Source: Diphasiastrum complanatum (Eukaryota; Streptophyta; Lycopodiopsida; Lycopodiales; Lycopodiaceae). From it: a stretch of 64,000 nt of DNA. The translations under genes were made by a program, and so were the position numbers. Under the pieces are notes generated by a model that had not been told where the DNA came from, made no database searches, and worked only from the letters and a program-made list of their open reading frames with translations. The stretch is taken from assembly GCA_029204225.1 (NCBI GenBank), contig CM055100.1, forward strand, positions 15,984,600 through 16,048,599. The letters run 5' to 3'. Shown here piece by piece: positions 23,801-37,100 of the stretch (positions are counted from its first letter, which is position 1; each line of letters starts with the position of its first letter).

Positions 23801-26800
23801 TCAGCCTCATAGTTCGGGATAATAACTCTTAGGGACTAGGATCTAGTGGGCTTGGTCTATATTCATAGGGAGTGCCACTAAGTGGAGGGCACCCTTAGTT
23901 GCTAAGGGTGGGTCCCTAAAGTTAGGTAGGACCTGTGTGCCACATGCTCAGTATGCATGAGGGGCATCCACATGCACAGTGGCAACTGTGCATGAGAGAG
24001 GAGTGCATGGCCTCTTGGAGGCTGGGCGCTAGTCCTATATGGTGGCCTGTGAATGTAGAGCCAGGTACAGGATAGTGGGTGGAGATCCAAAGTCACTCTT
24101 CATCTTTGTGGGTTCTCTTTCCATTGCTCCTAATACTCACACTCTCCAACTCGTGGAGCCTCTATTAATTAGAATTTGAGTATGTACAATAGTTGGCATG
24201 AAATTGCCAGTGTCCAAATTCTAAGGCACGCATTTTGCATGTTGCATGCCTACTTGCATGTTACATGCATGTCATGATAGGTGGCAAACTAACTTATTCT
24301 CCCCCATGCACATGTGCATGGGGGTCTACCAAACTCAAATGGGTAGATGGCATCATCATGCAAGAAGGCCTTCCACGAATTTGGTAACAAAAAAGTTTGC
24401 TTAAGTTATTTTGGGCCTAAAAAATTTGGACCCAAGTATGACCATGTGCCATGTCCTATTTATTTAACTAGGTTTATAAGTTCAACAACTCCCCCTTAAA
24501 CCTATTTAAATAAATAACTCCCGATGCCTCCCGATGCTTTTCAAATAAGCTCTTATCCAAAGGTTTGGTGAAGACGTTGGCTACCATGTCTTCACTTGGC
24601 ACATACTCCACTTCGATGATTTGTATTTCCACCAAATCTCTGATGTGATGATATCTCATAGCTATGTGCTTAGTTCTTGGATGAAATACTGAATCCTTGC
24701 TTAGTAAGATAGCTTAAGTGTTATCCATGAGAAGTAAGGATTTTCTTGAAAAACTCCAAGCTGGTTCGAAATGTATTGCATCCATTTAATCTCATTGCAC
24801 GCTTTTGCTGCTGCCACATATTCCGATTCACCTATACATACACATGAAATAGCAGCACCTGCAACTAGACAAACACATCCAAAGATGCTCTTTGAATCAT
24901 CCTTCTTGGACATCCAACTTGCATATGTATAGGTGATTACCTCTATGCTTTTGTCATGGGAAAAATGGAGTCCATAGTTTATAGTATGCTTGAGATATTT
25001 CAAAACATGTTGTGCTAACTTCCAATGTTTCAAACTTGGATTAGCATTGAATTGACTAAGGCTGGAAAACTGAAAAGGCTATTTCAGGCCTAGTCCAAGT
25101 TGCTAAGTATATAAGGGAACCAATGAGATGTTGATAAGGAATAAGAGCCATCTGCTCTTTTTCCTCTTTGGTTGTAGGACAATCATCCTTCGATAATATG
25201 GTTCCCGTAGGCATAGGAACCAATTTCCCCTTACAATCCTGCATGTTAAATCTGTCAAGTCCCGCAAGAAGGCCTAAAGTCCTTTTATTGACTTCCTAAT
25301 TAATCAAATCTCTATGTGATCATCTAGAAATTTGTCTTCTTCAAAAACAACTTCTCTACATTCCAAAGTAGTATTTTCTGAAGGGAAAAAGACTCAGTAG
25401 TAAGAAGTGCTATTTACATACCCAATGAATATACCTACTTTGGAATGTTGATCCAGCTTTGTTCTTTTGTCCTTTGGCACAAACACATGTGCTAAGCATC
25501 CAAAAACTTTTGCATGAGCAATACTTGGCTTCCTTCTTCACCATAATTCATATAGAGATTTTGGATATGAAGAAGTTTTCAATACTCGATTGAAGAGGTA
25601 ATTGGCTGCTCCAATTGCATCGGCCCAATATCTTTTGGGAAGATGTGCATGTGCAAGCATGCACTTGGCTGCCTCCCCCAAAGTCCGATTTTTTCTTTCG
25701 GCAACACCATTGTGTTGGGGAGTATAGGCTGTAGTAACTTGATGTGTAATGCCCTTTTGTCTACAATAGTCTAGAAACTCATTAGAAATGTATTCTCCTG
25801 CTCCATCACACCTTAAAAGGATGAGTTTGTGTTTTGTAGTCCTTTCTGCAAAAGCTTGAAATTCCTTGAACATTTCAAATGCCTTGGATCTTTGCTTTAT
25901 GAAATACACAATACACATGCTTGTATAATCATCTATGAATGTAATGAAGTATTGAGTATCATCTAATGAAGGAACATTCATAGGACCACAGATGTCAATA
26001 TGAACCATTTCCAAAGGTTTCTTAGCTCGGAAAGCTTCTTTATTAAAGGGTATCTTCCTAACAAGCATCACATTGGAGATTAGAAATGCTTTCTTGGATC
26101 TTACATCTATAGAAAAGCAAGAGTCAAGTCACCAGGATCTAGTTATCAATCAATCTCCACAAGAAACAAGAGAAAAGAGGTTGGGCGCCCAACTCTAAGA
26201 GAGAGAGAGAGAGAAAACAGCAACAAGAGCAATGGAGAGCAATGCTTAGCCAAAAAATGTGACACAATAAGCCAATATGTACTCTACCTACTTACTGAAT
26301 GTAGGGCACTCCCAAAAGTCAAGATAGGGCCCCTAAACCAGATTAGACCTCTAAGGACCCACGAGTCAGTACATGACCAAAATTGGGTCCAACTGAACTT
26401 AAGACAAACTTAAGATGGCCTAAATAACTAAATACCCATGGTTACACAAATCTCAACCTTTTGGGTCAAAGTAACCTATGGATTAACTTTAACATAGTCA
26501 TTTATTTCTAACACCCTCCTTAAATGACAATGCAAAAACTGAAATCTTCACTATGTAATAAAGCCATCACGTGGTATTAAATTTAAAGCTTTGCATAAAG
26601 CTTTAAATCTGACTCTAGGCAACGCCTTAGTGAAGAGGTCCGCAATATTATCCTCTGTAGGACAATACTCAAGTAAAATGTCGCCATCATGAAGTCTCTC
26701 CCGATCAAAGTGATAATGGATCTCGATGTGCTTCGTCCTCGCATGAAAAACAGGATTCCGTGCAATGGCAATAGCACTCTGACTATCACTCAAGATAAGA

Positions 26801-29800
26801 GTGGCTGAGGGCTCACCAAACTTCATGTCAACAAATAGTCTTCTTAGCCATAAACACTCCATCGGAAAATATCGCTCTATATTTTGCCTCACTAGAAGAA
26901 GTAGCAACAATGGGCTGCTTTTTACTTGACCAAGAAATTGCAAAATTTCCATAGAAAAAGCAATGTCCACTTGTAGAGCGTCTAGTGTCTTGATCTCCAC
27001 CCCAATTCGAGTCACTAAAACTAACCAACCATGCATCATCACAAGCAGGAAAAACCAGTCCATGACTTCTTGTTCCTTGAAGATATCGAAAGATCCTCTT
27101 CAACGCTTTCCAATGTGATGTCATCGGGGCATGCATGAATTGACTCATGAGTGAGACACTATAAGAAATGTCCGGTCTTGAAATACATAGGTAAACGAGA
27201 CAGCCAATAGCTTGACAATATAAAGTAGTATCAAATGGTTCACCATCACCTTGACTACTTAATTTCAGGCCTGTCTCCATAGGTGTAGCAACCGGCTTGC
27301 AATCTTCCATCTTGAACCGCTTCAAAATCTGGCCAATGTAGCATTCTTGAAAAACCCACGATCACAAAAATAGGCATGTATATTGATACCACATCCTCGC
27401 GGCTTGCTTCAGTCCATAAAGTGCCTTTTTGAGAAGACAAACTTTATCTTCTTGGCCTTCAACCAAAAAACCAGCAGGTTGTTGAAGGTACACTTCCTCA
27501 TTGAGATCACCATTGAGGAATGTTGTCTTTATGTCAAGTTGCCGCAAACGCCAACCAAAATAGGCAGCCAAAGAGGTTACTACCCTCACGGTAGTCATCC
27601 GAGCAGTAGGAGAAAAAGTCTCCTCATAATCCATCCCCTTTTGTTGAGCATGGCCTTTGGCAACAAGCCTTGCCTTGTACCTTTCAATGGTACCATCTGC
27701 CTTATACTTGATTTTGTATACCCATTTAGAACCAATTGTCTTCTTCCCATGAGGAAGATCAACAAGAACCCAAATCCGATTCTTCATGAGTGAGGCATAC
27801 TCTCATCTTGCATCGCATCCTCCTAACATTTTACTCCCTTGGCCTGCTCATAAAAAACAGGTTCTTCCGCAACGTCTCCATGAGATGTAAGAGCAAAATC
27901 TGAAAAATCAGCATAGTCCACTGATTTTGTAGAGGCACGTGTCTTTCCATGATAAAATGAACTTACTTTGTTGTCCCGCAAAGTCGACAACAGCCACTAT
28001 GAGACTGTTTTGGGCTGTTCAACAGCCATGTCTCTTCTTGCAATTTGTTGTCCAAGATCTTCCGACACTGCACTTGGCTGTCCAAGATCTTCCAAAACTG
28101 GTCCTTGCTGTCCAACAGTTCCTACAGGCTGATTTTGAGCAACAATGGGCGGTTCTTGATGAACAATAGGCTCTAAACTTGATGAGGTGTTGGGCAATTC
28201 GAAACTGGTTGATTGCTGCCCCTTATCTCCAGCAATAGAAGATGGTACCAAATCTGGAAAAACTTCAACATTCACACTATGTGGGCTGTCCCCCTTCAAG
28301 ATATGAGTTGGGGCCATCAAAATGCACATCACGACTAACAATAATCTTGTTAGTGCTCAAATTGAACAGCCTATAGCCTTTGCTTTCACTACTATAGCCA
28401 ACAAAAATGCATTTAACTCCTTTATCCTCAAGCTTTGTACAAAGTTTATCCGGAACAAAAGCATAAGCCGTACAACCAAAAATGCGAAAGTGAGAAATTG
28501 AAGGCTTCTTCGCATACCAAACTTCATAAGGAGTTAATACTTTCAATGCTTAGTAGGACAACAATTGCTTATGTATGCTATCGTTATAACCGCTTCAGCC
28601 CAAAACTTGTGAGGCAGCCCCTTTGATTTGAGCATGCAACGGGCCATCTCCATAAGTGTGCGATTCTTTCACTCGGCGACACCATTTTGTTGAGGCATAT
28701 AGGGAGTTGTCATTTGATGTAGAATTCCCTTCTCTCGAAGAAATGCATCGAACGTATTCTTAATGTATTCCCCTCCTCGATCTGTGCGTAGGGTCTTCAA
28801 AGAATGCCCAAACTGATTTTCCACCATTGCTAGAAAATCTTTGAAATGTTGAAAAACTTCAGAATTAGATTTCATAAGATAGATCCACGTAAAACGGGAA
28901 AAGTCATCAATAAAAGTCACAAAATAGATGCACTTTCCAATGGATTCGGTCCTCATTGGACCACAAACATCACTATGAACCAAATCAAATTTATCAAGAA
29001 CCCTTATAATTCCATTCAATGGGTTGAAAATCAGCAACTTGCAAAACAGAATCTGAATTCCTCATAGATGTAATAGTACTAGTAGAAGCAATATTAGACA
29101 CAAAAGCATAGTCTTGGTTGAAGAGATCACCACTAGCTTCAAGGTCTTGCTCAAGTGAAGCACTAGTATCAATTCCTTTACTCTCCTCTTTCGCAAGCTT
29201 CTTCTTACAATCCTTGATGAAGTGCCCATACTTCTTGCAATAATGGCACTTCCCTTTCTTCTTTTGAGTGTTGACATTTCGATCTCCAATGGGCTTTTGC
29301 TCATCCTTGGAAGGAGGCTTCCCCTTTCCTTTTGACTTGCCTTTGCCGTTGCCTTTCGCAAAGAAAGCTTGATCTAGTTGAGTGTCACCACAAAATTTTG
29401 CCTCGTTTGCTCCTCTTGAAGAAGCAGCCCAACAAGTTCATCAAAGGAGTTGTTGTCCCCTAAGAGAGATACTCAAAGACGAAACAAATGGAAGATAAGA
29501 GGGAGGTAATGAGTTGAGAGTAATGGAACCAAATTGAGCATCCTCAATTATCTCATCAACATTGAGAAGCTCCTCACGAAGATCCTTGATCTTCGTCAAG
29601 TGATTGGTCACTTGATCCCCTTCTTGCATCTTCAACAAAGAAAGCTGATTTCTGAGATACACCACTCTTGCTGGATTTTTGACTCTATACATAGTAGAAA
29701 GTGTATCTCACGCACTTTTAGATGTCTTACAAGACCTAATATGAGGTAAGATAGATCTTTTCACAGCAAGAGCAACCATAGAATGTGCTTGTGCATCCCT

Positions 29801-30803
29801 TCTATCCCACTTCTTTTGTTCTTCCGAAGATGATGATGATGATGATCCACGAGGGGTAGGAAGTGCCAAAGACGGAGGCCTTTCCTCATCACCATTGACC
29901 AAATCCCACAGCCCTTTCGCTATGAGAAAATTTTTCATCATGTAAACCGATCTTCACTAAACAAAGAACCGATAGCTTCCGATTCTTTAGCCATTACCTC
30001 CAACAGAATTTCAGCTTGTAGTAGATAGGAAAGAGAGCCTTTCCACAATCAAATCTACTCAAAAATTTGCAGCAAACAAAGAGCTGAAAGTAGGAGCACA
30101 AGATATATTTCAATCTGCAACCAAAGTGCCCAAAGGATAATGGAAAGATGGCTGTCTTTCTGCACAAAAAAAACCAGCTTCTTGAAAATTAGGTTAGCTT
30201 CGATTGAAGCCTACACCGTAAACCAATTAAAAATAAAAAGCCAAATAGTGTGATCAACACACACTCCAATAGGGTTGTTGAAAGCACCCTACTGCTTGCT
30301 GAAAATCTGCAATTTTCCAGCCACAAATTTGCGCTAACCCAAAATAGGGTATGCTGAATATTGGGCGCCCTCCTTCACAAATGCAAACCTGAAAACAAAA
30401 ACAGCAAGGTAAGAAGGCTCCAAAACCAAAAATCAGAAGCAGATTTTTGGGCGCCCTCCTCCAAACAAAACTTGCTGAAAACTAGTTGCATAGAAATCAT
30501 ATTTAAGATTCTAATTTTTGGGTGCCACAAATTGCTCCTCCAAGATCTCTAATGGGCGCCCCCCTTCAACCTAAAAAGAGACAAAAAAGCTGATCCAAAC
30601 TCCACTTGGAAAGATCAGCAGTATGCTGAAATTTCAGAACAAAAAGTAGACAAGCTCCTCTTCTAGTAGGGCGCCAACATGCAAGCTTGCTGCAGATCCG
30701 GTAGCTCTGATACCATGTAGGAAAGCAAGAGTCAAGTCACCAAGATCTAGTTATCAATCAATCTCCACAAGAAACAAGAGAGAAGAGGCTGGGCGCCCAA
30801 CTC

Positions 30804-30865
<62 letters not shown>

Positions 30866-32324
30866 CAGCAACAAGAGCAATGGAGAGGATCATAAATTTA
30901 ATCCTAGTTCAAATCTATATGAACTCTACTCTATGTGAATTAGATGAATCAAGGAAGGGAATGATTTCTACTTGCTAGCCAATTCAATTAGTAGTGTCAG
31001 ATCTGAAAAAACAAATTCTTATTGACCTCTAATTGACTTCTAATCACAAGTAATGACAGTGCCTATGCAATAAAAAACATATGCCACTGATTTCGTCAAA
31101 TTCTGACAATTCTTCGAAGAGAAATGAAAGATTAAACAATTGAGCCAGCGCCCAATCACAAATGATTGATGGTTGTTCTGGCTTCAGAAATGCATTAATT
31201 CCAGTGGAAATGGTATGAGTGGTAGCGCCCTTCTCCTGCAATCAATTTGCAATTGATTCCATCTGATTTGGATGAGTGATGAGGGAGAACCATCTAAAAA
31301 TCCAGATCTGTCCAGCAGCAAGTTCCTACACCAAAAAAGGATGAAGATGGAAGATGATTCCAAAATCTCACACTCTCCAACTCGTGGAGCCTCTATTAAT
31401 CAGAATTTGAGTATGTACAATAGTTGGCATGCAATTGCCAAGTGTCCAAATTCTCATGCATGCATTTTGCATGTGGCATGCCTACTTGCATGTTGCATGC
31501 ATGTCATGATAGGGGCAAACTAACTTATTCTCCCCCATGCACATGTGCATGGGGGTCTACCAAACTCAAATGGGTAGGTGGCATCATCATGCAAGAAGGC
31601 CTTCCACAAGTTGGGTAACAAAAAAATTCGCCTAAGTTATTTTGGGCCTTAAAAATTTGGACCCAAGTATGACCATGTGCCATGTCCTATTTATTTAACT
31701 AGGTTTACAAGTTCGACATCGATAAGGGGAGCAAAATACTTTGGCCTTCATCAACGATTATTCGAGAAAGATAGTAGTCTATTTTTTGAAGAAGAAATCA
31801 GAAGCCCTCAAGTATTTTCAGCAATTCAAACAAGAAGCTGAGAATCAAACTTCCAAGAAAATCAAGGCAATTCGGACTGATGGTGGAGGCCGATTCATTT
31901 CGACTGAATTCAAAAATTACTGCAAATCTCATGGCATTCTTATGCACCAGCTATACTCCACAATCAAATGGCGGTTTAGTTGAAATGCGGTTCTGCCTGT
32001 GGCATGGACAAGTCCAAACCTTTGGTAAAGCATCTTCAAACTTTCGGTTGTATCACTTTCGCACAGATTCCAGTAGAACTTCATAAGAAGCTAGATACTA
32101 CTAGTTCTAAATCTATCTTTGTTGGATACTCTTCGAATCATAGGATTTACAATCCAGTGACTAAGAAGATTACATTTAGTAGAGATGTTATCTTTCTCGA
32201 ACATTCATTTGTCAATCTCAAGGGAAAGGAGAAAGGTACAGATGTCGAAAGTTACAGATATCGCATCAAGTTCGAATCTCGACTCTACTCCAATCAATGA
32301 TTCAAAAGACAACTCGACATAGCC

Positions 32325-32359
<35 letters not shown>

Positions 32360-34089
32360 CGGAAAATCCAATTCTTTGATGATCAAATCAAAACAGATTT
32401 CCTCTTGACAGATTTATCGACAACGCCATAGCCACTTGTTAATTTGTCGAGGAGCCAATTAGTTATTCAAAGGTCTTTCTAGTCCAGATGCAGATCACGA
32501 ATGATTATTCGAATGACCGTGTTAATCTTCTTCAAGGTTTTACAGATGCAGATTGGGCTGGAGATGTTGACATCAGAAAGTCGACATCTGGATATGTCTT
32601 TGTATTCAACAAGGGTCCTATCCCTTGGAACAGCAAGAAGCAGAATTCGACTGCATTATCTTCGATTGAGGCCGAATACCTTGCAGAGACAAAGTACTCG
32701 AAAGGGAGATCATTCTAATCTTTTGCAGAACAAAGTTCGTGACAGCTGATATATTTACTAAAGCATTATCGTTCGACAATCATTCTAAGTTTAGCAATAT
32801 GCTCAACTTAATACCTCAATATTTATGAGTTCACATTAAGGGGGAGTGTTGGATTTCATTTCTTCAATCATTTAGTAATGTGGAACTACTCTGCAGTTTT
32901 ACTCGCATTGTCAAGACGATGTCGAGATATTCGAGACCGTCTATAGAAATACACATTTTGTCGACACATAGTCGAGCAGACCTAAAACAATTATTCGAGG
33001 ATTACCAAATAACAACTTCAACAGATTGTGAAGTCATATCCATTTCAGGTCCAATCTCGTAGCTCCATGTGGCAACTGCCAGGTGGATGACGGCGCATTC
33101 CGTTAGGGCTGTGCCATCAACAACTATAAATAGATCAGTAGATTAGTTCATTTTAATTGACGTCAGTTTTCAAGTTCAAGTTTCAGGAGTAGTCACTCTT
33201 CTTCTTCTTCTCTTCTCTTTGTTCCGCCATAGGCGTAGACTGATCATTAATAAGCTATCGCGATTACAGCTTGTGTATGTGCGAAATTCATAGCATAATT
33301 AGATGCGCTATTATTATAGTGCAATCACAGTAGACAACGGATGTATTTTTCATTATTTAGCAATACATACTGCATTCGACAATCTGACGCTTGTCTTGTC
33401 TTACTATTTTTTTTTTCTGTTATTCATGCTATTACGATCTGAGTACTAATAATTGGCAATGAAGCGAGCTTTCTCTATCCTGCATTCGACAATCTGACGC
33501 TTGTCTTGTCTTACTATTTTTTTTTTCTGTTATTCATGCTATTACGATCTGAGTACTAATAATTGGCAATGAAGCGAGCTTTCTCTATCATTCATTTTCC
33601 GCACTTGTGAATGGTAATAAGTTGTGTTTATAATAGCATCGAAATAGTTTTGTTATTACATGAACTATTACTCTTCCTACAATCGAACTATCATTGTTGA
33701 ATATTTATTCGACTAATATGCAACTTATTTCCACCAATTTTCCAACACGTATCTCCTCACACCTGCTTGGGATTGAGACAGGACAGTTCCAGGGTCTGTC
33801 GGTCCTACACGAGGGAGCCTTTCATCTTTCGATGCCCCATCTACCACGAGATTAGAGGGAGATATCATTGCTTATTCCGAGACAAGCCCGTTACACTGCA
33901 TTCACTTTGTGCTATACATTACATTTCACATTTCAGAGCATAGTTTTTCAGTTCGATTGACTATTTAGCAGTTTATCTACATGTAACTTCCTTTACCGTT
34001 TTTCGGAGACGTTTTATGCTCCCACAGATACCACACACTTGACATGTACCTTTTTTTAGTCTTATATGCCTTTTGGCATGGAAAAGACA

Positions 34090-34137
<48 letters not shown>

Positions 34138-37100
34138 ATGGACTAAAAAATTAGACGATATATTACAGTTAACTTCCCATTCTCTTCTGCCAACATATCT
34201 ATTTAAGCCACCAAACACGTTCGCAAATACAAATTTTATACTAAAACTTGAGACATACCTATATAAGGATTAGACCTACCCCTCTTCCAAAACACACATA
34301 TGCATATGTTTTCTATTTCTTCCTTCTTGCATGTGCCACCCACTCCCATGGATGATATCATTGTTAGCCAACTGATTTTTTGCCATGGCCTCCTTATTGA
34401 AAGCTAGTATGTGGCCCACTATTCTATACACACTTCAAGAATTTGCAGTTCTTAGGAACCTAACATTTAGGAACTTCACCTATTTTGGCACATTGTTTTT
34501 TAGGGAACTTAAGAATTAGCAGTGCCTCTTTAGCAATTACATTGACGAGTGCTTACCGAGTTCCATTTGCACATTGCTCTCCAACCAAAATCAGCTGAGC
34601 CTTACTTTACATTCAAGCAGCAACACAACTTTCGCTAACTTTTAGCATGACAATAGTGATATTAACGTCTACAATGCAGTATAAGGTAGTAATGTAAGCA
34701 TTGACATATGACAAGGTCTCTTACTTACAAAAATGCTTCATATCAAGACTTGTGCATAAAACTCGTGTTAGAGAGATTTTGGAAAAATATCATTGCATAT
34801 GTGCATTCCTATTTTTGTGTTTACGTTTTCACCATGGCAAAGTATACAAGCATTGATTTGGAACCAATGCTTGGAAATACCTCCTGTCAATGATTTGTAT
34901 GACTTTTGTAATTTACCTTCATATATTTCTAATTCTACCTAGTAATGTATGCAGGCATTCATTGTCACACCAATGTTTAAAAATACCTCCTTATAAAGAA
35001 TGAGCATGAAGATGCTTTCATACCAGTGTCTCCCTTTAAACACGATGTTTATCGCTGTACCTATATTCCCAAGACACTGCAACTTCTTGTATGAAGAAGA
35101 AATCAATCTCAAAAATATAATCCAAGCACTTTCATGAAAAAACTGCCTTGTTCTTACATTGTTTAAAAAGTAGTATCTTGTTGGCACCACTCATATGTGT
35201 GAAATTTCCCGGGTATGAATGCACAGGTAGTCCATAGTATATGCTCATTGCAACTGCACAATGCTTTATTTTCGATAGTCATATAGGCCTGGTAACCTAT
35301 CCCCCGCCCTTCCGTAACTGTGAAATCATTCTGGCTTACATTTTCATTCTAAAGGAGCATATACTGGGGATTTTAAGTAGCATTTACATCCTCTCCATAA
35401 CTCCCTTGCCCTTCAAGTTTGAATTATGATAAATAATCAGTGACAAACTTCAACCACTAAATCTACAACAATTAAGACTTGTGATTCTAACAAAAATGAT
35501 TTTCCAGTCTCAACTCATGGTTTCCCGTAAACCTTCCAGATTAGGACCACCAAAAATCACAAATATGCAAAAACTTACAGAAGGTTTGCCAAAGGATGGC
35601 AGAGACCAATCCGCCAAACTCCGTATCCCAAAGCCCGGTGAAGACTTCTCAGCTGTATTTGGAATGTCTTTAAAAATCACTTCTGTCGAATTAAGCTCTT
35701 CTGAGCCATCAAAACTTTTCCTTGAAGGAACAACAGCTTCTGAATCTCTTTCTCCACTACAAAATGATTCTGTATTTTCTGATGCAATTCTTTCTTTGAG
35801 GAAACCATCAGCATGATGAAAACCATTCTGCATGCTAGAATTTCCACTCATGTTAATCCCATCCAAACTCTGAGAATTTGGACTACTTCCATCTTCTACC
35901 AAGTTACCACCATTCTCCTCTATTCGATCTTTAAAAAGTCTTTTTAGAAAGCTTGAAGGGCTGGATCGGTCTTCTCGCCTAGAACTTGGCAATCTCCCTT
36001 CTTCTGGAGGACGATCTCTAAACATTCTCTTGAAAAAGCCCTCGGTACCAGGACTGCTTTCAGGAGTTACTGTAGCAGAGTTCTCCCGAGCACTTAAGGA
36101 TGACTTTTCTTCTTCTGGATGAACCTTGAAAAACTTGCGGAAAAAGAAAAACTCTTCATCCCAGCTGGCAGTTCCCTTCTCATCCTCCTCGGTCTTCTCC
36201 TGGTCGTCACTTTTGTCTCGAAAGAGTCTGCGAAAAAAACCTTCTTTCTCTTCGTCATCAACGAGTCTGACTCCAGTCCTTTCATCTGATTCACTTCTAT
36301 CACGGAACATCCTGCGAAAAAAACTTTCTGAATTCATCAATTCGTCACTGCGCACAGCCCTTTCTTCATCATCCTTCTCTCGAAAAAGTCTACGAAAAAA
36401 CCCCTCTTGCTCAGTACTCTTGGATTGTTCTGATTCATCGTCCTCTTTTTCTCGAAATCTCTTCAAAAATGCATCACGAACTTTTGGTCCAGGCATCAGC
36501 TTTTTCAAAACCTTCATGGAGAGTTCCAATTCCTCTGTAGGTCCCTTAGATGGCTCTACATGACCTTCATCAGCAGCTATAGGAGAGGGAATCGAAGGAG
36601 GCGGTCGCTGCTGAAGCGGAGATGACGATAGAGGCAAAATTCGTCTCGAAGACAGAAGCTTAAACATACGGCTCTTACCCAGAGGACTTGTTCCAGTACT
36701 CTTTCGTGGTCTTATTAATGGTGGCCAGTCTCCCGTTAAGGCAGCCATCTGGCATCTTTCCTGGAGGCGCAGAATTTCTTCACAATCCTCTACGTCCTCT
36801 GACTCGGCCAGGAGAAACCAGTGGACCTTAATGGCGATTCTCAAAGATTTTGAGCACATATCCACTACATACTTGTCAAGGGAAGGACTTGGTTTATGCA
36901 AAAGCATATAGCAGAGCTGGAAAAGATAGGACTCAATCCCAGGTAAGGGCAGTGTGTACATTCTGTTACACAAGTAATCCCTAACCCCAGAGTGTTCGTG
37001 CTTATACAAATAGCTGACTGCAATCCATTCACAGAAAAATGCCGAATCAAAAAACCTGATGAGCCAACCATTGTCACCTGAGGTGCTTGGATTCTTGATA

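Larger units (their letters stand above)
19628..24135 (+). mobile_element. Ty3 chromovirus with both LTRs and 5-bp TSD
   Basis: The 5' LTR (19628-19963) and 3' LTR (23729-24135) both start TGTTATGGCC and end CCTAATA. The target duplication is CTCAC (19623-19627 and 24136-24140). A tRNA-Met primer site TGGTATCAGAGC follows the 5' LTR (19965-19976) and a purine tract AGGGGGAGGAGA precedes the 3' LTR. Inside are gag, a zinc knuckle, a protease start and an integrase with chromodomain-like end; RT and RNase H are deleted. Its orientation is opposite to the host gene. Confidence 0.93.
26108..30887 (-). mobile_element. Ty1/copia element copia-1, inserted into copia-2
   Basis: Minus-strand element with a 3' LTR at 26108-26513, purine tract AAGGAGGG (26514-26521), pol/gag 26551-29941, leader 29942-30703, primer site 30704-30715 and a 5' LTR truncated at 30887. 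The 5' LTR breaks after GGAGAG and joins unrelated sequence, so one end was lost by deletion. Protease, the integrase zinc finger and the RT YVDD region are missing. Confidence 0.85.
19349..31718 (-). mobile_element. Ty1/copia element copia-2, hosting two later insertions
   Basis: The minus-strand element is flanked by TCGAT. Its 3' LTR is 19349-19627 plus 24141-24487, split by the Ty3 element. Its pol remnant is 24474-26107. Its 5' LTR is about 31113-31718. The uninterrupted 5' LTR reads AAATCTCACACTCTCC at about 31363-31378, which is the empty site for the Ty3 insertion. Gag, protease and RT are missing. Copia-1 lies in its body and the material from 30888 to 31112 is unassigned. Confidence 0.82.
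18330..33747 (+). mobile_element. Ty1/copia element copia-3, split by copia-2
   Basis: The plus-strand copia element is in two halves: 18330-19348 (gag end, zinc knuckle, protease, start of integrase) and 31719-33747 (integrase core, RNase H, 3' LTR). Copia-2 sits between them, flanked by the 5-bp duplication TCGAT (19344-19348 and 31719-31723). The RT region is missing, replaced by a short CAG-rich spacer (about 32320-32360). The 5' LTR and most of gag are lost. The right LTR end (33747) meets LINE copy F, into which it inserted. Confidence 0.82.
32847..33747 (+). repeat. copia-3 3' LTR (901 bp)
   Basis: It starts TGTTGGATTTC after the purine tract AAGGGGGAG and ends TTTTCCAACA. It contains a TATA box (CTATAAATAG near 33125) and a perfect 110-base tandem duplication at 33370-33589. 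No matching 5' LTR remains in the window. Confidence 0.85.

Noticed and set aside
27383-27793. Plus-strand ORF of 136 codons
   Set aside because: Antisense shadow of the copia-1 RT segment.
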